A stretch of 14,611 nucleotides of DNA from Promethearchaeota archaeon (GTDB lineage: Archaea; Asgardarchaeota; Lokiarchaeia; Sigynarchaeales; SOKP01), in contig JAHLWV010000034.1 of NCBI GenBank assembly GCA_019057735.1, positions 1-14,611 on the forward strand, in the 5' to 3' direction. The notes beneath the pieces were generated by a model. That model did no database searches. It was not told the DNA's origin and worked only from the letters and a program-made list of their open reading frames with translations. Below, in pieces: positions 14,214 to 14,611 of this stretch. Within the stretch, counting starts at the first letter, position 1, and each line of letters begins with the position of its first letter. The translations under genes were made by a program, and so were the position numbers.

Positions 14214-14611
14214 ATGGTTAAGGAAAGTAAATATATTTTGATTAGGAATATTCTACTAAAGTGGTACGATGATAATAAACGCCAATATCCTTGGAGGAAA
14301 TCAAAGGATCTTTACGAAATATTGGTTACGGAAATCTTACTGCAAAAAACAATTGCCTTGAACGTCTCCAATATGTATACCTCCTTTTTTAAGAAGTACA
14401 AGGATCTCTCGTCAATTTACAATTCTGATATTTCCGATTTGCAATCTACGATAAAAGTATTGGGGTTATCAAATAAACGAGCTCTGATTTTGAAAGACTT
14501 GAGTCAATTAATCATAACTAAACATAATGGAGAAATCCCGCGAGATACGGATAAACTTAAAGAAGTAAATGGCATAGCTGATTATGTGAGTAATGCTTTT
14601 GGGTGCTTCGG
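14214..14611 (+). CDS. HhH-GPD DNA glycosylase, Mig-like T:G mismatch type (partial)
   Basis: The first 132 residues of a base-excision glycosylase of the EndoIII/MutY superfamily, cut by the window end. Visible are QYPWR at 24-28, the MutY/Mig-type segment LYEILVTEILLQKT (33-46, with the conserved Glu40), VLGLSNKRA near 82-90 and the helix-hairpin-helix NGIADYVSNAF at 119-129. The position that is Lys in EndoIII and Ser in MutY is Tyr124 here. From memory, the Methanothermobacter T:G glycosylase Mig has Tyr there too, and shares PWR, ITEILL and GLSNxRA. The hairpin reads GIA rather than GVG. The catalytic Asp and any Cys cluster lie beyond the window. ATG at 14214 is the first start after an in-frame TAA. 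It is divergent from the m5C methyltransferase across 131 bases, which supports a role against deaminated m5C. MutY-type activity remains an alternative. Confidence 0.8.
   Translation, partial: MVKESKYILIRNILLKWYDDNKRQYPWRKSKDLYEILVTEILLQKTIALNVSNMYTSFFKKYKDLSSIYNSDISDLQSTIKVLGLSNKRALILKDLSQLIITKHNGEIPRDTDKLKEVNGIADYVSNAFGCF

Overview
The window looks like chromosomal DNA from an Asgard archaeon, most like the AT-rich Lokiarchaeia or relatives; the lineage is inferred from gene content only. The markers are a gelsolin-like domain protein (minus strand, 4645-5412), a Rab/Ras-type small GTPase (12338-12895), a long coiled-coil protein ending in a four-cysteine zinc ribbon, and two winged-helix iron-sulfur paralogs. 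Promoter-like signals are archaeal: TATA-type AT boxes and oligo-T stops. No rRNA, tRNA, CRISPR array, transposase or integrase is visible. Genes are closely packed with short AT-rich gaps.

Layout. 1-3000, all minus strand: a ferredoxin-nitroreductase fusion, a stand-alone NAD(P)H-hydrate epimerase, and a winged-helix/iron-sulfur protein. 3063-6561: a beta-type SPPY DNA methyltransferase, a small cupin, the gelsolin-domain protein and a second DNA methyltransferase with a DVPFW catalytic motif, whose coding frame extends well upstream of its first canonical start codon. 6612-9504: two class I SAM methyltransferases flanking a CruF/DUF422-type carotenoid-biosynthesis membrane protein and a deazaflavin (F420)-dependent nitroreductase-family protein. 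9773-12895: the second winged-helix/iron-sulfur paralog, the coiled-coil zinc-ribbon protein and the small GTPase. 12943-14611: a 5-methylcytosine DNA methyltransferase, divergent from a HhH-GPD DNA glycosylase cut by the window edge.

How the genes may work together. The clearest functional pair is at the right end. A C5-cytosine methyltransferase creates m5C, which deaminates to T:G mismatches. The divergent glycosylase resembles the thymine-DNA glycosylase Mig of Methanothermobacter, including a Tyr at the position that is Lys in EndoIII, so methylation and repair of its mutagenic by-product appear to be co-located. Three DNA methyltransferases lie within 11 kb and none has a recognisable restriction endonuclease beside it. 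The two iron-sulfur paralogs share a winged helix, a CxCR...C...C region, a CxCCxCCC knot and two ferredoxin clusters. This suggests redox- or Fe-S-responsive DNA binding, though no function is established. The gelsolin, GTPase and coiled-coil genes belong to the eukaryote-like cytoskeletal/trafficking repertoire of Asgard archaea.
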